From RHKX01 sp963784885 (GTDB lineage: Bacteria > Actinomycetota > Thermoleophilia > Solirubrobacterales > 70-9), in assembly GCA_963784885.1 (NCBI GenBank), contig CAWATA010000002.1:186001-250000 (forward strand): DNA of 64,000 nucleotides, given 5' to 3'. Of this stretch, positions 52,922 to 63,724 are shown one piece after another. How positions within the stretch are numbered: position 1 is the stretch's first letter; every line of letters begins with the position of its first letter. A program made the translations under genes and the position numbers. The notes beneath the pieces were generated by a model that was not told the origin of the DNA, searched no databases, and saw nothing but the letters and a program-made list of their open reading frames with translations.

Positions 52922-54070
52922 TCAGCTCCACTTGTCCCACTTCTTCAGTGGCTTGGTCGGGTCGAGGACGTGACCGCCCTCGTACCAGCCCGGGGCTGAC
53001 CAGAGCTCGAAGTGGAGGTGGCAGCCCTGGGCGTCGCCGGTGTCGCTCTCGCGGCCGATCATCTCGCCCGTCCTGACCCGCGAGCCCTCCTTCGGGCGCC
53101 CCCTCTTCTCCATATGCATGTAGACGTAGTCCTCGCCGGTCTTCCTGCCGTCGATGACGACGTAGTAGCCCGCCGCCGATTGGTAGGCGTTGGTCTGGAC
53201 CCTGCCACCGCGAGCGGCGACGATCTTCGTTCCGCACTTCGCGAAGACGTCCTGGCCCTGATGACCGCGGCCGGCACCGAGGCCGTCGCCGTAGTCGTGC
53301 TTGCCCCGCAGCGGGAAGATGTGGTCGTAGTAGGCGAAGCCGGCGGCATCGCTCGAGCCGCTCTCGCCACCGAGGGCGGAGACGCGGAACTTGTACTTGC
53401 CGTTGCGCGGCGGCTTGCCCTTCGAGTCGAGGCCGTCCCAGACGACGCTCTGATTCGAGAACGGCTGGCGGTCCTTCTGGATGATCGAGTCGACCGTCTT
53501 GCCGCTGGCCTTGGAGACGATGTCGATCCGGATGTCGGCGGGATCCTCGGCCTCGAACAGATAGCTCAGCTCGATCTTCCCGGCGCCGTCGAAGTAGGCC
53601 GTCCCGGGCCGTGCTTCGACGCGCCTGACCGAGAAGCCCTTGACGGCATTGATCGCATCCGCGGGCTTGACCGTCAGCTCCGCGGGCGCCTTCGCCCTCG
53701 TGCCGTAGCGGCTGACGACCACGACCCTGCCGCTCGTCGCTCCGGTCGGGACCTTGGCGGTCACCGAGCCCGCCGCGACCTTCGACGGCTGCACCGTGAC
53801 CCGCCCGTCGCCGGCGTGGAACTTGACGGCGGCCGTGTCGTCGAGGTCCTTGCCGGTGACCTCGACCTTGCCGGTCTCGGTCACGGTGCGGACGTCGAGG
53901 CAGCGGTCGAAGCAGATCACGTCCTTGACCTTCGGCGGGTCCGGAGTGCCGATCCCACCGTCGCCGGCTGCGGCGACGACGAAGCTGAGAAGGGCCGCGA
54001 GCGTCGCGAAGACGACGAGGCCGATCGTCCTCGTCGTGGTGGATCGCGTGCGCACGGCGCTTCGGCTCAA
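52922..54070 (-). CDS. M23 family metallopeptidase with Ig-like domains
   Basis: 382 aa from TTG 54070; GTG 54055 is an alternative. Signal anchor (TIGLVVFATLAALLSFVVAA). Two Ig-like domains follow: an IPT-like one with a Cys pair (VICFDRCLDVRTVTETG) and a FlgD-like one (KASGKTVDSIIQKDRQPFSN, VVWDGLDSKGKPPRNGKYKF). The C-terminal peptidase has GRGHQGQDVFAKCG (zinc H-x3-D) and GCHLHFELW (H-x-H). It should cut peptidoglycan cross-links outside the cell or serve as a LytM-type regulator. Confidence 0.93.
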   Translation of the reverse strand: MSRSAVRTRSTTTRTIGLVVFATLAALLSFVVAAAGDGGIGTPDPPKVKDVICFDRCLDVRTVTETGKVEVTGKDLDDTAAVKFHAGDGRVTVQPSKVAAGSVTAKVPTGATSGRVVVVSRYGTRAKAPAELTVKPADAINAVKGFSVRRVEARPGTAYFDGAGKIELSYLFEAEDPADIRIDIVSKASGKTVDSIIQKDRQPFSNQSVVWDGLDSKGKPPRNGKYKFRVSALGGESGSSDAAGFAYYDHIFPLRGKHDYGDGLGAGRGHQGQDVFAKCGTKIVAARGGRVQTNAYQSAAGYYVVIDGRKTGEDYVYMHMEKRGRPKEGSRVRTGEMIGRESDTGDAQGCHLHFELWSAPGWYEGGHVLDPTKPLKKWDKWS

Positions 54071-54421
54071 GTCCTCGTTCTCTTTCGGTTGGGCCTACGG
54101 GGTTAGCTGTCGGGCTCGCGCGGAAAGAGCAGCGCTACCTGGCGTTCGATGCCTGGATTCGCCCCATGGACACCGTCTCCTGTCGGTTCCGGTGGCCGTG
54201 CGGTTCCCCCGCCCCCCGGAGCGCGTGCGCCCCGGGGATTCGGCAGGTCTCAGCGGGCGGCAGTATAACCACGAGGCCGGTCACCGGGAACGGGTTTCCC
54301 GTGACCTCGAGGCTCCATCGCGCTACCTTGTGGAGCCCCGCACTCCGCGCCGCGCCGCAATGGCTATCATCTCGCCGGCCGCGTGGGACCCGTCCGGGTC
54401 GGAGCGCGGCTCTTTCGCGGA
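54071..54421 (+). other. divergent intergenic region and rplM leader
   Basis: About 350 bases between the M23 gene (minus) and rplM (plus). GGTCACcGGGAA (54279-54290) and TTCCCGTGACC (54296-54306) form an 11-bp hairpin with one bulged C. TATAAC (54264-54269) and TATCAT (54365-54370, 51 nt before rplM) are -10 candidates; neither has a good -35. L13 operons are often autoregulated through their leader. No gene is seen on either strand. Confidence 0.4.
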
Positions 54422-54856
54422 ATGAAGACTTTCGTAGCAACACCCGAGAACCGCACGCGCGACTGGTACGTCGTCGACGCCGACGGCCAGACCCTCGGTC
54501 GGCTCGCGACCCAGATCGCCGACGCCCTGCGCGGCAAGCGCAAGCCCGAGTACACGCCCCACTGCGACGTCGGCGACTTCGTCGTCGTCGTCAACGCCGA
54601 GAAGATCGCCGTCACCGGCGACAAGCTGAAGAGCAAGCGCTACTACCGGCACAGTGGATACCCCGGCGGGATCCGCTCGCGGACGCTCGAGGAGATGCTG
54701 GACCGCAGGCCCGAGGACGTGATCCGTCGCGCCGTCAAGGGGATGATGCCCCGTAACAAGATGGCCCGCAAGCAGCTGCTGAAGCTGAAGGTCTACGCCG
54801 GGCCCGACCATCCGCATGCCGCGCAGCAGCCGAAGCCGTTGGAGGTGAACAAGTGA
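54422..54856 (+). CDS. rplM: 50S ribosomal protein L13
   Basis: 144 aa from ATG 54422. MKTFVATPENRTRDWYVVDA, LGRLATQIADALRGKRKPEY, the signature region SKRYYRHSGYPGGIRSRTLE and GMMPRNKMARKQLLKLKVYA are all L13. It overlaps rpsI by one base. L13 and S9 are co-transcribed in nearly all bacteria. Confidence 0.97.
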   Translation: MKTFVATPENRTRDWYVVDADGQTLGRLATQIADALRGKRKPEYTPHCDVGDFVVVVNAEKIAVTGDKLKSKRYYRHSGYPGGIRSRTLEEMLDRRPEDVIRRAVKGMMPRNKMARKQLLKLKVYAGPDHPHAAQQPKPLEVNK

Positions 54857-55689
54857 TGACCTGGAGCGACGACGCCGAGCGCGAGCAGGACGAGAACGAG
54901 GAAGCAGCCGAGGCCGCCACCGAGGAGCCCACAGCCGAGGCCGCCACCGAGGAGCCCGCCGCCGAGGAACAGGCTGCCGAGCCCGCTGCCGCTGAGGAAC
55001 CCACCGAGGAGCCCGCCGCCGACGCCACCGAGGAGCCCGCGGCCGAGGCCGCCGAGCCCGCTGCCGCCGAGGAGCCCGCCGTCGAGGCCGAGCCCGCCGC
55101 GCCCGCGAAGGCCGACAAGAAGGACGTCGTGCCCGGCGCCGACCTCGAGCCGATCGCGATCGGCGACGAGCGGGAGCTGACCGCCGAAGAGCGCGCCGCC
55201 CGCGAGGCCGAGGAGGAGGAGCGCGCCGCCCGCGAGGCCGCCGCTGCCGCCGCCGACAGCGACGACGAGACCATCGCCCCGCGTTCGGTCTCCGTCCCCG
55301 AGGACACGCAGATCCAGGCGACCGGCAAGCGCAAGAGCGCCGTCGCCCGGGTGATCGTCCGCGCCGGCGACGGGTCCTTCCAGATCAACGATCGCGGCAT
55401 CGAGGAGTACTTCAAGAGCAGCCAGCACCAGGCGCTGGCCCGGCAGCCGCTCGTCACGGCCGGCTACGAGAGCGCCGTCGACGTCAAGGTCCGCGTCCAC
55501 GGCGGTGGCATCAGCGGCCAGGCCGGGGCGGTCCGCCACGGCGTCGCCCGGGCGCTCACCGAGCTCGAGCCCGAGCTTCGCGGCGACCTCAAGCGGCGCG
55601 GGCTGCTCACTCGCGATGATCGCCGCAAGGAGCGCAAGAAGGCCGGCCTGAAGAAGGCCCGCAAGCGCCCCCAGTTCTCGAAGCGGTAA
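54856..55689 (+). CDS. rpsI: 30S ribosomal protein S9 with a long acidic N-terminal extension
   Basis: 277 aa from ATG 54856, set by GGAGGTG 8 nt upstream. The S9 core is only the last ~125 residues: ATGKRKSAVARVIVRAGDGS, GGGISGQAGAVRHGVARAL, and the basic tail KKARKRPQFSKR whose final Arg contacts P-site tRNA. The first ~150 residues are Ala/Glu/Pro repeats (variants of EEPAAEAA), then a charged coiled stretch (TAEERAAREAEEEERAAREA). Usual S9 is 130-170 aa. The frame is open and in phase, so the extension seems genuine. Confidence 0.95.
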   Translation: MTWSDDAEREQDENEEAAEAATEEPTAEAATEEPAAEEQAAEPAAAEEPTEEPAADATEEPAAEAAEPAAAEEPAVEAEPAAPAKADKKDVVPGADLEPIAIGDERELTAEERAAREAEEEERAAREAAAAAADSDDETIAPRSVSVPEDTQIQATGKRKSAVARVIVRAGDGSFQINDRGIEEYFKSSQHQALARQPLVTAGYESAVDVKVRVHGGGISGQAGAVRHGVARALTELEPELRGDLKRRGLLTRDDRRKERKKAGLKKARKRPQFSKR

Positions 55690-55743
55690 TTCGCTTCGCA
55701 GCGGATCGGCATGGTGGGCCTCTCCGCGTAATGATTGCCGCCC

Positions 55744-57060
55744 ATGCCTGACCGCAAGAACCTGTTCGGGACCGATGGCGTTCGCGGTCCCGTCGGGGAG
55801 GTGCTGACGGCCGAGTTGGCGCTTGCGCTCGGGCGCGCGGCCGCGGCCGAGATCGACAGCGAGCGGCCGCAGGTGCTGATCGTCCGTGACACCCGCGAGT
55901 CCGGGCACATGATCGAGTCGGCGCTCGCGGCGGGCCTCGCCGCGGCCGGAGCCGACGTCTTCCTCGGCGGCGTCCTGCCGACCCCGGCCGCGGCGATCCT
56001 CGTCCGCAAGCACGGTTTCGACCTCGGCGCCGTCGTCTCCGCATCGCACAATCCCTGGCGCGACAACGGGATCAAGTTCTTCGGCCGCGACGGCACGAAA
56101 CTCGACGATGAGGCCGAGGCCCGGGTCGAGGCCCGCGTCGCCGGCGGCTCCAGCGACGGCCCCGCCTCGGGACGGATCCGCAGGCTCGAGGGCGCCCTCG
56201 ACGACTACCTGCGCGCTCTCGCAACGGCCTTCCCGCTCGACCTGGCCGGTCGCAAGATCGTCATCGACTGCGCCAACGGCGCGACCTACCGGGCCGCGCC
56301 CGCCGTCTTCGAGCGGCTCGGCGCCGATCTCGTGACGATCTGTGCCGAGCCCGACGGGCGCAACATCAACGAGGGCTGCGGCTCGACCCATCTCGAGAAC
56401 GTCGCCGCCGCGGTCGCCGAGCATGGCGCCGAGGTCGGTTTCGCGTTCGACGGCGACGGCGACCGGATGCTCGCGGTCGACGGCGAGGGCCGCGAGTTCG
56501 ACGGTGACGAGATCGTCGCGATCTCGGCCCTGCACCTCCGCGAGATCGGCGAGCTCCCCGGCGGCGCCGCGGTCACCGTGATGAGCAACTACGGCTTCCA
56601 CCGGGCGATGGAGGCGGCCGGGGTCGAGGTGGCGACGACCAAGGTCGGCGACCGCTACGTGATCGAGGAGCTCGTCGCTCGCGGTTGGACGATCGGCGGC
56701 GAGCAGTCCGGCCACATAATCTGGACCGACTTCGCCACGACCGGCGACGGCCTCGCGGCCGCGCTGCTGGTGATGCGGGCGATCGGTTCCAAGCCGCTGT
56801 CGGAGAGCCGCCCGATCGAGAAGCTGCCGCAGCGGCTCGAAAACGTGCACGTTCCGAGCAAGGAGGCCCTCGCGGGCGCCACCGGGCTCTGGGAGGCCGT
56901 CGGCCGCGAGGGCGCCGGCCTCGAAGGTCGCGGCCGCGTCCTCGTCCGGCCCTCCGGCACCGAACCGCTCGTCCGGGTCATGGTCGAGGCGCCCGACGAG
57001 GCCGAGTGCGAGCAGGTCCTCTCCCGGCTCGTCGCCGTGGCGAATCGAGAGCTCGGGTAG
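55744..57060 (+). CDS. glmM: phosphoglucosamine mutase
   Basis: 438 aa from ATG 55744. FGTDGVRGPVGEVLTAELAL, phosphoserine loop VVSASHNPWRDNGIKFF, metal loop FDGDGDRMLAVD, sugar loop GGEQSGHIIW and the phosphate loop VRPSGTEPLVRVMVEA. It makes glucosamine 1-phosphate for UDP-GlcNAc. The order rplM-rpsI-glmM-glmS matches other actinobacteria. Confidence 0.97.
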   Translation: MPDRKNLFGTDGVRGPVGEVLTAELALALGRAAAAEIDSERPQVLIVRDTRESGHMIESALAAGLAAAGADVFLGGVLPTPAAAILVRKHGFDLGAVVSASHNPWRDNGIKFFGRDGTKLDDEAEARVEARVAGGSSDGPASGRIRRLEGALDDYLRALATAFPLDLAGRKIVIDCANGATYRAAPAVFERLGADLVTICAEPDGRNINEGCGSTHLENVAAAVAEHGAEVGFAFDGDGDRMLAVDGEGREFDGDEIVAISALHLREIGELPGGAAVTVMSNYGFHRAMEAAGVEVATTKVGDRYVIEELVARGWTIGGEQSGHIIWTDFATTGDGLAAALLVMRAIGSKPLSESRPIEKLPQRLENVHVPSKEALAGATGLWEAVGREGAGLEGRGRVLVRPSGTEPLVRVMVEAPDEAECEQVLSRLVAVANRELG

Positions 57061-57069
57061 CCGCCGGCA

Positions 57070-57098
57070 ATCCGCGCCGCGCGGATCGCCCGGATTTT
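57070..57098 (+). terminator. intrinsic terminator after glmM
   Basis: ATCCGCGC-C-GCGCGGAT (57070-57086) is a perfect palindrome; TTTT follows at 57095-57098 after a short GC-rich gap. Confidence 0.5.
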
Positions 57099-57124
57099 GC
57101 GAACCGCAGAGCGCCCCTTATCCT
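57097..57124 (+). promoter_or_regulatory. promoter for glmS
   Basis: TTGCGA (57097-57102), a 16-base spacer and TATCCT (57119-57124). The leader to the ATG is about 20 nt with GGAG 6 nt before it, too short for a glmS ribozyme. Confidence 0.5.
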
Positions 57125-57151
57125 CTGCCGTCCCCTTCAACCGGAGTCTCC

Positions 57152-59008
<1,857 letters not shown>

Positions 59009-59049
59009 CGGAAACCGGCCACTTCGTTCGCTTCCGTGGCGGCAGCGAT

Positions 59050-59055
59050 TAGCAT
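59050..59055 (+). promoter_or_regulatory. -10 box of the DUF3352-acpS operon
   Basis: TAGCAT ends 6 nt before ATG 59062. Confidence 0.45.
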
Positions 59056-59061
59056 CGGGCC

Positions 59062-60675
59062 ATGCGAACGAACCTTCTGCGCCTGAGCGCCATCGCCGTC
59101 CTCGCACTCGCCGCCGCCGTCCTCGCGGCCTGCGGTTCCGGCACCGGCTCGGGCACCGCCGACCTCGGGCCCGATCCGGCCACGATGGTCCCGTCGGATG
59201 TCCCCTTCTACCTCGAGGCGGTCGTTCGCCCGGGGGGCCAGCTCGGCGACGACCTCGAGTCGTCACTCTCGAAGCTGCTGGTGACCGACGACGTCAGCGG
59301 CAAGCTCCACGACGCGATCGACGAGGAGCTCTCGTCGGCGGGCGAGGACCTGACCTGGGAGAACGACGTCGCTACCTGGCTCGGAGCCCGCGCCGGCGTC
59401 TACTTCAACGGCTACGACGCGAAGTCGAACGAGACCGAGGGCGCCGCGGTCGTCGCGATCACCGATGCCGATGCCGCCCAGTCGTTCGTCGACAAGACAT
59501 CGGACGGCAAAGCCAAGCAGCAGGACCACAGCGGCGTTCAGATGACCGTCAGCCCCGATGACACGGCGGTCGCGATCGACGGCGACTTCCTGCTCGCCGG
59601 CTCCACCCGGGCCGTCGAGGATTCGATCGACCTCGCGGACGGTGACACCTTCGCCGGGGTCGACGACTCGACCACCGGATTCGACACCGTTCCCGACAAC
59701 ACGATCTTCACGCTCTACGCCGATCCGCAGGGAGTGCTCGACCTCGTCAAGAGCTCCGGCGGGATCCCCGCCGATCAGCTCAAGCAGATCGAGGACCAGG
59801 TCAGCTCGATGGGTGACGGCCCGATCGACGCCTGGGGCACGGTCACCGACAGCTCGATGGGCTTCGGCGCCTCCGCTCCCGCCGCCGATGACGCCCCCGA
59901 CCCGACCGACCTCGTGACGACGTTCCCCGCCGACTCCTGGCTGGCGTTCGCCGCCTCGGATGTCGGCGATCAGATCGCCAACTCGATCGCGCAGTTCAAG
60001 GCGGGCTTCGAGGCTGGATTCAAGGATGCCGCGCCGGGCATCTCCGCGGGGGTCGACCCGATCCAGATGTTCCAGGACGCGACCGGCCTCAACCTCGAGC
60101 AGGACCTCGCATGGATCGGCGACGTCGGCGGCTTCGTCGAGGGGACCTCGATCTTCGGCCTCGGCGGCGGCATGGTCGTCACGACCGACGATCAGCAGGC
60201 GGCCGAGGATGCCGTCGCGAAGCTCCAGCAGGCGATCGGAAAGTCGCGCGGCCTCAAAGTGGCGCCGTCGCAGGACGGATTCGACATTCAGGCCCAGGGC
60301 GCGCCGCTCGGTGCGCAGGTGGCCGTCGAGGACGACAAGGTCGTCGCCGCCGCCGGTGCGGACACCGTCGACGACGTTCTCTCGCCGTCGGAGAAACTCG
60401 GAGACTCGGACACGTTCCAGGCGGCGGAGGACGACCTCGGCAACGGCCTGACGCCGAGCTTCTTCATCAACTTCGCTCCGATCCTCGATCTGGTCGACAG
60501 CACCGGCCAGAGCGATCCGGAGATCGAGTCGGCACGTCCATACCTGAACGCCCTCGACTTCCTGATCGGCGGCAGCAAGGTCGACGGCGAGCGGTCGGTG
60601 GCCGGGTTCACCCTCGGCGTGCAGGACCAGCCCGAGGACGGCGACTCGACGGCCTCGGCGGTGATCACCCCGTGA
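59062..60675 (+). CDS. DUF3352 lipoprotein
   Basis: 537 aa. Signal peptide ending in the lipobox LAAC (Cys about residue 24). The mature part begins PATMVPSDVPFYLEAVVRPG and contains repeated DUF3352 elements: GARAGVYFNGYDAKSNETEG, VAIDGDFLLAGSTRAVEDSI, FPADSWLAFAASDVGDQIAN and GGMVVTTDDQQAAEDAV. It is strongly acidic. The family is surface-exposed and uncharacterised. Its stop overlaps acpS (GTGA), placing it in the fatty-acid carrier/cell-wall supply cluster. Confidence 0.85.
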   Translation: MRTNLLRLSAIAVLALAAAVLAACGSGTGSGTADLGPDPATMVPSDVPFYLEAVVRPGGQLGDDLESSLSKLLVTDDVSGKLHDAIDEELSSAGEDLTWENDVATWLGARAGVYFNGYDAKSNETEGAAVVAITDADAAQSFVDKTSDGKAKQQDHSGVQMTVSPDDTAVAIDGDFLLAGSTRAVEDSIDLADGDTFAGVDDSTTGFDTVPDNTIFTLYADPQGVLDLVKSSGGIPADQLKQIEDQVSSMGDGPIDAWGTVTDSSMGFGASAPAADDAPDPTDLVTTFPADSWLAFAASDVGDQIANSIAQFKAGFEAGFKDAAPGISAGVDPIQMFQDATGLNLEQDLAWIGDVGGFVEGTSIFGLGGGMVVTTDDQQAAEDAVAKLQQAIGKSRGLKVAPSQDGFDIQAQGAPLGAQVAVEDDKVVAAAGADTVDDVLSPSEKLGDSDTFQAAEDDLGNGLTPSFFINFAPILDLVDSTGQSDPEIESARPYLNALDFLIGGSKVDGERSVAGFTLGVQDQPEDGDSTASAVITP

Positions 60676-61055
60676 CTCAGCCCCCGGGCGTCGCGGCGCT
60701 CGGGATCGACCTGATCGAGATCGATCGGGTCGAGCGTGCCCTCGACCGCAGACCGCGGTTGGCCGACCGACTGTTCCTGCCCGGCGAGCTCGAAGCGTGC
60801 GCCGGGCGAGCCCGCCCGGGCCGCCACCTAGCCGCCCGCTTCGCCGCCAAGGAGGCTGCGATCAAGGCCCTAGGGGGCGGCTGCGGTCCGCGCGACATCG
60901 AGGTCGCCGGGGATCCCGCGCCGGTCCTGAAACTGCACGGGCGGGCCGCCGAGCGCGCCAGCCGACGCGGCTTGACGCTCTCGGTGTCGCTGACCCATTC
61001 GCGTCACAACGCGGCGGCCGTCGTCCTCGCGAGCCCCGCGCCCGACAACGCGTAG
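60672..61055 (+). CDS. acpS: holo-[acyl-carrier-protein] synthase
   Basis: 127 aa from GTG 60672. GIDLIEIDRVERAL carries the metal Asp; ARFAAKEAAIKALGG carries the catalytic Glu and Lys; LSVSLTHSRHNAAAVVL closes the active site. It attaches 4'-phosphopantetheine to ACP. It is coupled to the upstream lipoprotein gene by a 4-base overlap. Confidence 0.96.
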   Translation: MTQPPGVAALGIDLIEIDRVERALDRRPRLADRLFLPGELEACAGRARPGRHLAARFAAKEAAIKALGGGCGPRDIEVAGDPAPVLKLHGRAAERASRRGLTLSVSLTHSRHNAAAVVLASPAPDNA

Positions 61056-61058
61056 GCT
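61053..61058 (+). promoter_or_regulatory. -10 box of a probable leaderless nnr transcript
   Basis: TAGGCT overlaps the end of acpS and ends 7 nt before the nnr GTG. Confidence 0.4.
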
Positions 61059-61065
61059 GGCGGGC

Positions 61066-62592
61066 GTGAACCCGCCCGAATGGCTCGAGCCCCTGTTCGA
61101 CGCCGCCGGAATGAGCGGCACCGACCGCTGGGCGATCGACGAGCAGGGCGTTCCCTCGCTGAAGTTGATGGAGACCGCGGGCGGTGCCCTGGCCCGGGAG
61201 ATCGAGCTGGCGGCCGGCGAGGGTCCGATCCGGATCGTCTGCGGCAAGGGCAACAACGGCGGCGACGGAATGGTCGCCGCCCGCCTGTTGCGCGGGGCGG
61301 GGCATGAGGTCGAGGTGCTCTCGATCTGGCCGCTCGACGAGCTGAGCCCGGACTCGACCGCCAACCTCGAGCGCCTCGGTGGCGCCGCGACGGAGGTTGC
61401 CGAGGATGGCTGGAGCGAGGCCATCGCCGGCTCCGGCGCGATCGTCGATGCGATCTTCGGCACCGGCTTCGACGGCGCTCCGCGGGGCGCGGCGAAGTCC
61501 GCGATCGACGCGATCAACGCCGCCGCGGCCCCGGTGGTCGCCTGCGACATCGCTTCCGGGGTCGACGCCTCCACGGGTGAGATCGCCGGCGCCGCAGTCG
61601 ACGCGGACGTGACCGTCACCTTCCACGCCGCCAAGGTCGGCCATCGGGTGGCGCCGGGCAAGTGGCGAACCGGCCGGCTGGTCACCGCCCCGATCGGCAT
61701 TCCCGCCGGCGCGCCCGGCGAGCCCGTCGCGGGCACCATCGGCCCCGGCGTGCTCGGACTGCAGCCGCGGCGCGGCGCCGAGTCGACGAAGTTCAGCTCC
61801 GGCGACGTATTCGTGGTCGGCGGTTCGCGGGGGCTCACGGGTGCCCCCTGCATGGCTTCGCGGGCGGCGATCCGCGCGGGCGCCGGGTACGCGACCGTCG
61901 GCTGCCCCGAGAGCCTCGAGCAGGTCCTCGAGGTGAAGCTGACCGAGGTCATGACCGTCGCTCTGGAGGACCTCGGCGGCGGCCTCGGCGCCGCCGCGTC
62001 CGGTCCGATCCTCGAGCGGGCGGGGCGCTCGGCCTGCGTCGTCCTCGGGCCCGGCCTCGGCCGCGCCGACCACACGTTCCGCCTCGTCCGCGAGCTGATC
62101 CCGCGGATCGACTCGCCGCTTCTGATCGACGCCGACGGCCTGAACGCGATCGGTACCGAGCTCGGACTCCTGCGGTCCCGCCGGGCACCGACGGTGCTGA
62201 CCCCGCACGCCGGCGAGCTCGGGCGCCTGCTGGGCTGCGAGTCCGGCGAGATCGCTGCCCGGAGGCTGGCCAAGGCCGGCCTCGCGAGCTCGGAGGCGGG
62301 CGCGATCGTCGTTCTCAAGGGCGACGACACGATCGTCGCCGATGCGGACGCCGGGCGGATCGCCGTCAACGCGCTCGACAGCCCGGCACTGGCCACGGCG
62401 GGTACGGGCGACGTCCTCTCCGGCACGATCGGGGCGCTGATCGCTCGCGGTATGGAGCCCTTCGCGGCCGCCTGCGCAGGCGTTTACGCGCACGCTCGCG
62501 CCGGACGGATCGCCGCCGAGCTGGTCGGTTCGGCCGAGTCGGTCGTCGCGGGCGACGTGATCGAGGCGTTGCCCGGAGGCCTGGGCCGTTGA
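61066..62592 (+). CDS. nnr: bifunctional NAD(P)HX epimerase/dehydratase
   Basis: 508 aa. N-terminal YjeF epimerase: SLKLMETAGGALAREI, GKGNNGGDGMVAARLL, DAIFGTGFDG, VACDIASGVDASTGEI. C-terminal ribokinase-fold dehydratase: DVFVVGGSRGLTGAPCMASR, LTPHAGELGRLLG and the nucleotide-site ATAGTGDVLSGTIGALIARG. It repairs hydrated NADH/NADPH. The stop overlaps the alr start (TTGA). nnr next to alr is common in actinobacteria. Confidence 0.97.
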   Translation: MNPPEWLEPLFDAAGMSGTDRWAIDEQGVPSLKLMETAGGALAREIELAAGEGPIRIVCGKGNNGGDGMVAARLLRGAGHEVEVLSIWPLDELSPDSTANLERLGGAATEVAEDGWSEAIAGSGAIVDAIFGTGFDGAPRGAAKSAIDAINAAAAPVVACDIASGVDASTGEIAGAAVDADVTVTFHAAKVGHRVAPGKWRTGRLVTAPIGIPAGAPGEPVAGTIGPGVLGLQPRRGAESTKFSSGDVFVVGGSRGLTGAPCMASRAAIRAGAGYATVGCPESLEQVLEVKLTEVMTVALEDLGGGLGAAASGPILERAGRSACVVLGPGLGRADHTFRLVRELIPRIDSPLLIDADGLNAIGTELGLLRSRRAPTVLTPHAGELGRLLGCESGEIAARRLAKAGLASSEAGAIVVLKGDDTIVADADAGRIAVNALDSPALATAGTGDVLSGTIGALIARGMEPFAAACAGVYAHARAGRIAAELVGSAESVVAGDVIEALPGGLGR

Positions 62593-63722
62593 GCGGCCAC
62601 GATCCGTTCCAGCGCGCTACGGCGATCGTCGACCTCGGCGCCGTCGAGCGCAACTGCGCGGCGCTGGCGGACGAGCTGGCACCGGGCACGGAGCTCTGCG
62701 CCGTCGTCAAGGCCGACGGCTACGGCCACGGCATGGGGGAGTGCGCCGACGCCGCCCTTCGCGGTGGGGCGACCCGGCTCGCCGTCGCCACCGCGACTGA
62801 GGCCTTCGAGCTTCGCGAGCGGGTCGGCGCCGAGATTCCGATCTTCGTGATGGGGGCTTTGACGGGTGCCGAGCTCGATGTCGCGCTGCAGGCGCGGGCG
62901 GAGCTGACGGTCTGGCGAGCCGAGTTCTTCTCCGCGCTCGCGGAGCGGGCGGGGATGTTCGGGTTTCGGCCGCGGCTTCACGTCAAGTACGACACCGGGA
63001 TGGGGCGGCTCGGCGATCCCGAGCCCGCCGCGGTCGCCCGGCTCGCGGATGCCGCCGCAGCGGACGAGCGGGTCGAGCTCGCCGGTGTCTGGACCCACTT
63101 CGCGACCGCCGACGAGGACGACGACGCGTATCTGCGCGAGCAGCTCCGGCGCTTCCGCGAGGTTGCCGTGCCGATCGCCGAGCGCAGCCCGGGAGTGACG
63201 CTGCACGCGGCGAACAGCGCCGCGACGCTGCGCGGTCCCGAGTTCCACTTCGGGATGGTCCGCTGCGGGGTGGCGATCTACGGGCTCGACCCGTTCGGCC
63301 GCGACGCCGCCGCCCGCGGGTTGGAGCCGGCGCTCGCCCTTCACACGTACGTCGCCGACGTCAAGCGCATCCACGCCGGTGACTCCGTCGGCTACGGGCG
63401 CTCGTGGCGGGCTCCCGAGGACACCTGGGTCGGCGTGTTGCCGGTCGGCTACGGCGACGGCTACCGGCGCGGCCTCTCGAACGCCGGCGAGGTCGTGATC
63501 GACGGCAGTCGCCGGCCGATCGTCGGGACCGTCTCGATGGACAACATCACCGTCGATCTCGGCACCGACACCGACGTCGAGCCGGGGCAGCCGGCGGTGC
63601 TGGTCGGCGAGCAGGGTGACGAACGGGTCGATGCGGAGTTCCTCGCAGAGCGGCTCGGCACGATCAACTACGAGATCACGACCGGCCTGACGCGCCGCGT
63701 CCCGCGCGCGTATCGGACCTGA
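62589..63722 (+). CDS. alr: alanine racemase
   Basis: 377 aa from TTG 62589. PLP Lys in AVVKADGYGHGM, HVKYDTGMGRLG, THFATADEDDD, NSAATL, GMVRCGVAIYGLDP, catalytic Tyr in GDSVGYGRSWRAP, and the C-terminal GTVSMDNITVDLG with RLGTINYEITTGLTRRVPR. It supplies D-alanine for peptidoglycan, the substrate chain that the carboxypeptidases in this window later trim. Confidence 0.97.
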   Translation: MSGHDPFQRATAIVDLGAVERNCAALADELAPGTELCAVVKADGYGHGMGECADAALRGGATRLAVATATEAFELRERVGAEIPIFVMGALTGAELDVALQARAELTVWRAEFFSALAERAGMFGFRPRLHVKYDTGMGRLGDPEPAAVARLADAAAADERVELAGVWTHFATADEDDDAYLREQLRRFREVAVPIAERSPGVTLHAANSAATLRGPEFHFGMVRCGVAIYGLDPFGRDAAARGLEPALALHTYVADVKRIHAGDSVGYGRSWRAPEDTWVGVLPVGYGDGYRRGLSNAGEVVIDGSRRPIVGTVSMDNITVDLGTDTDVEPGQPAVLVGEQGDERVDAEFLAERLGTINYEITTGLTRRVPRAYRT

Positions 63723-63724
63723 CC

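Noticed and set aside
57061..57151. glmS ribozyme or riboswitch upstream of glmS
   Set aside because: The transcribed leader from the predicted promoter is about 20 nt, too short, and no ribozyme core is visible.
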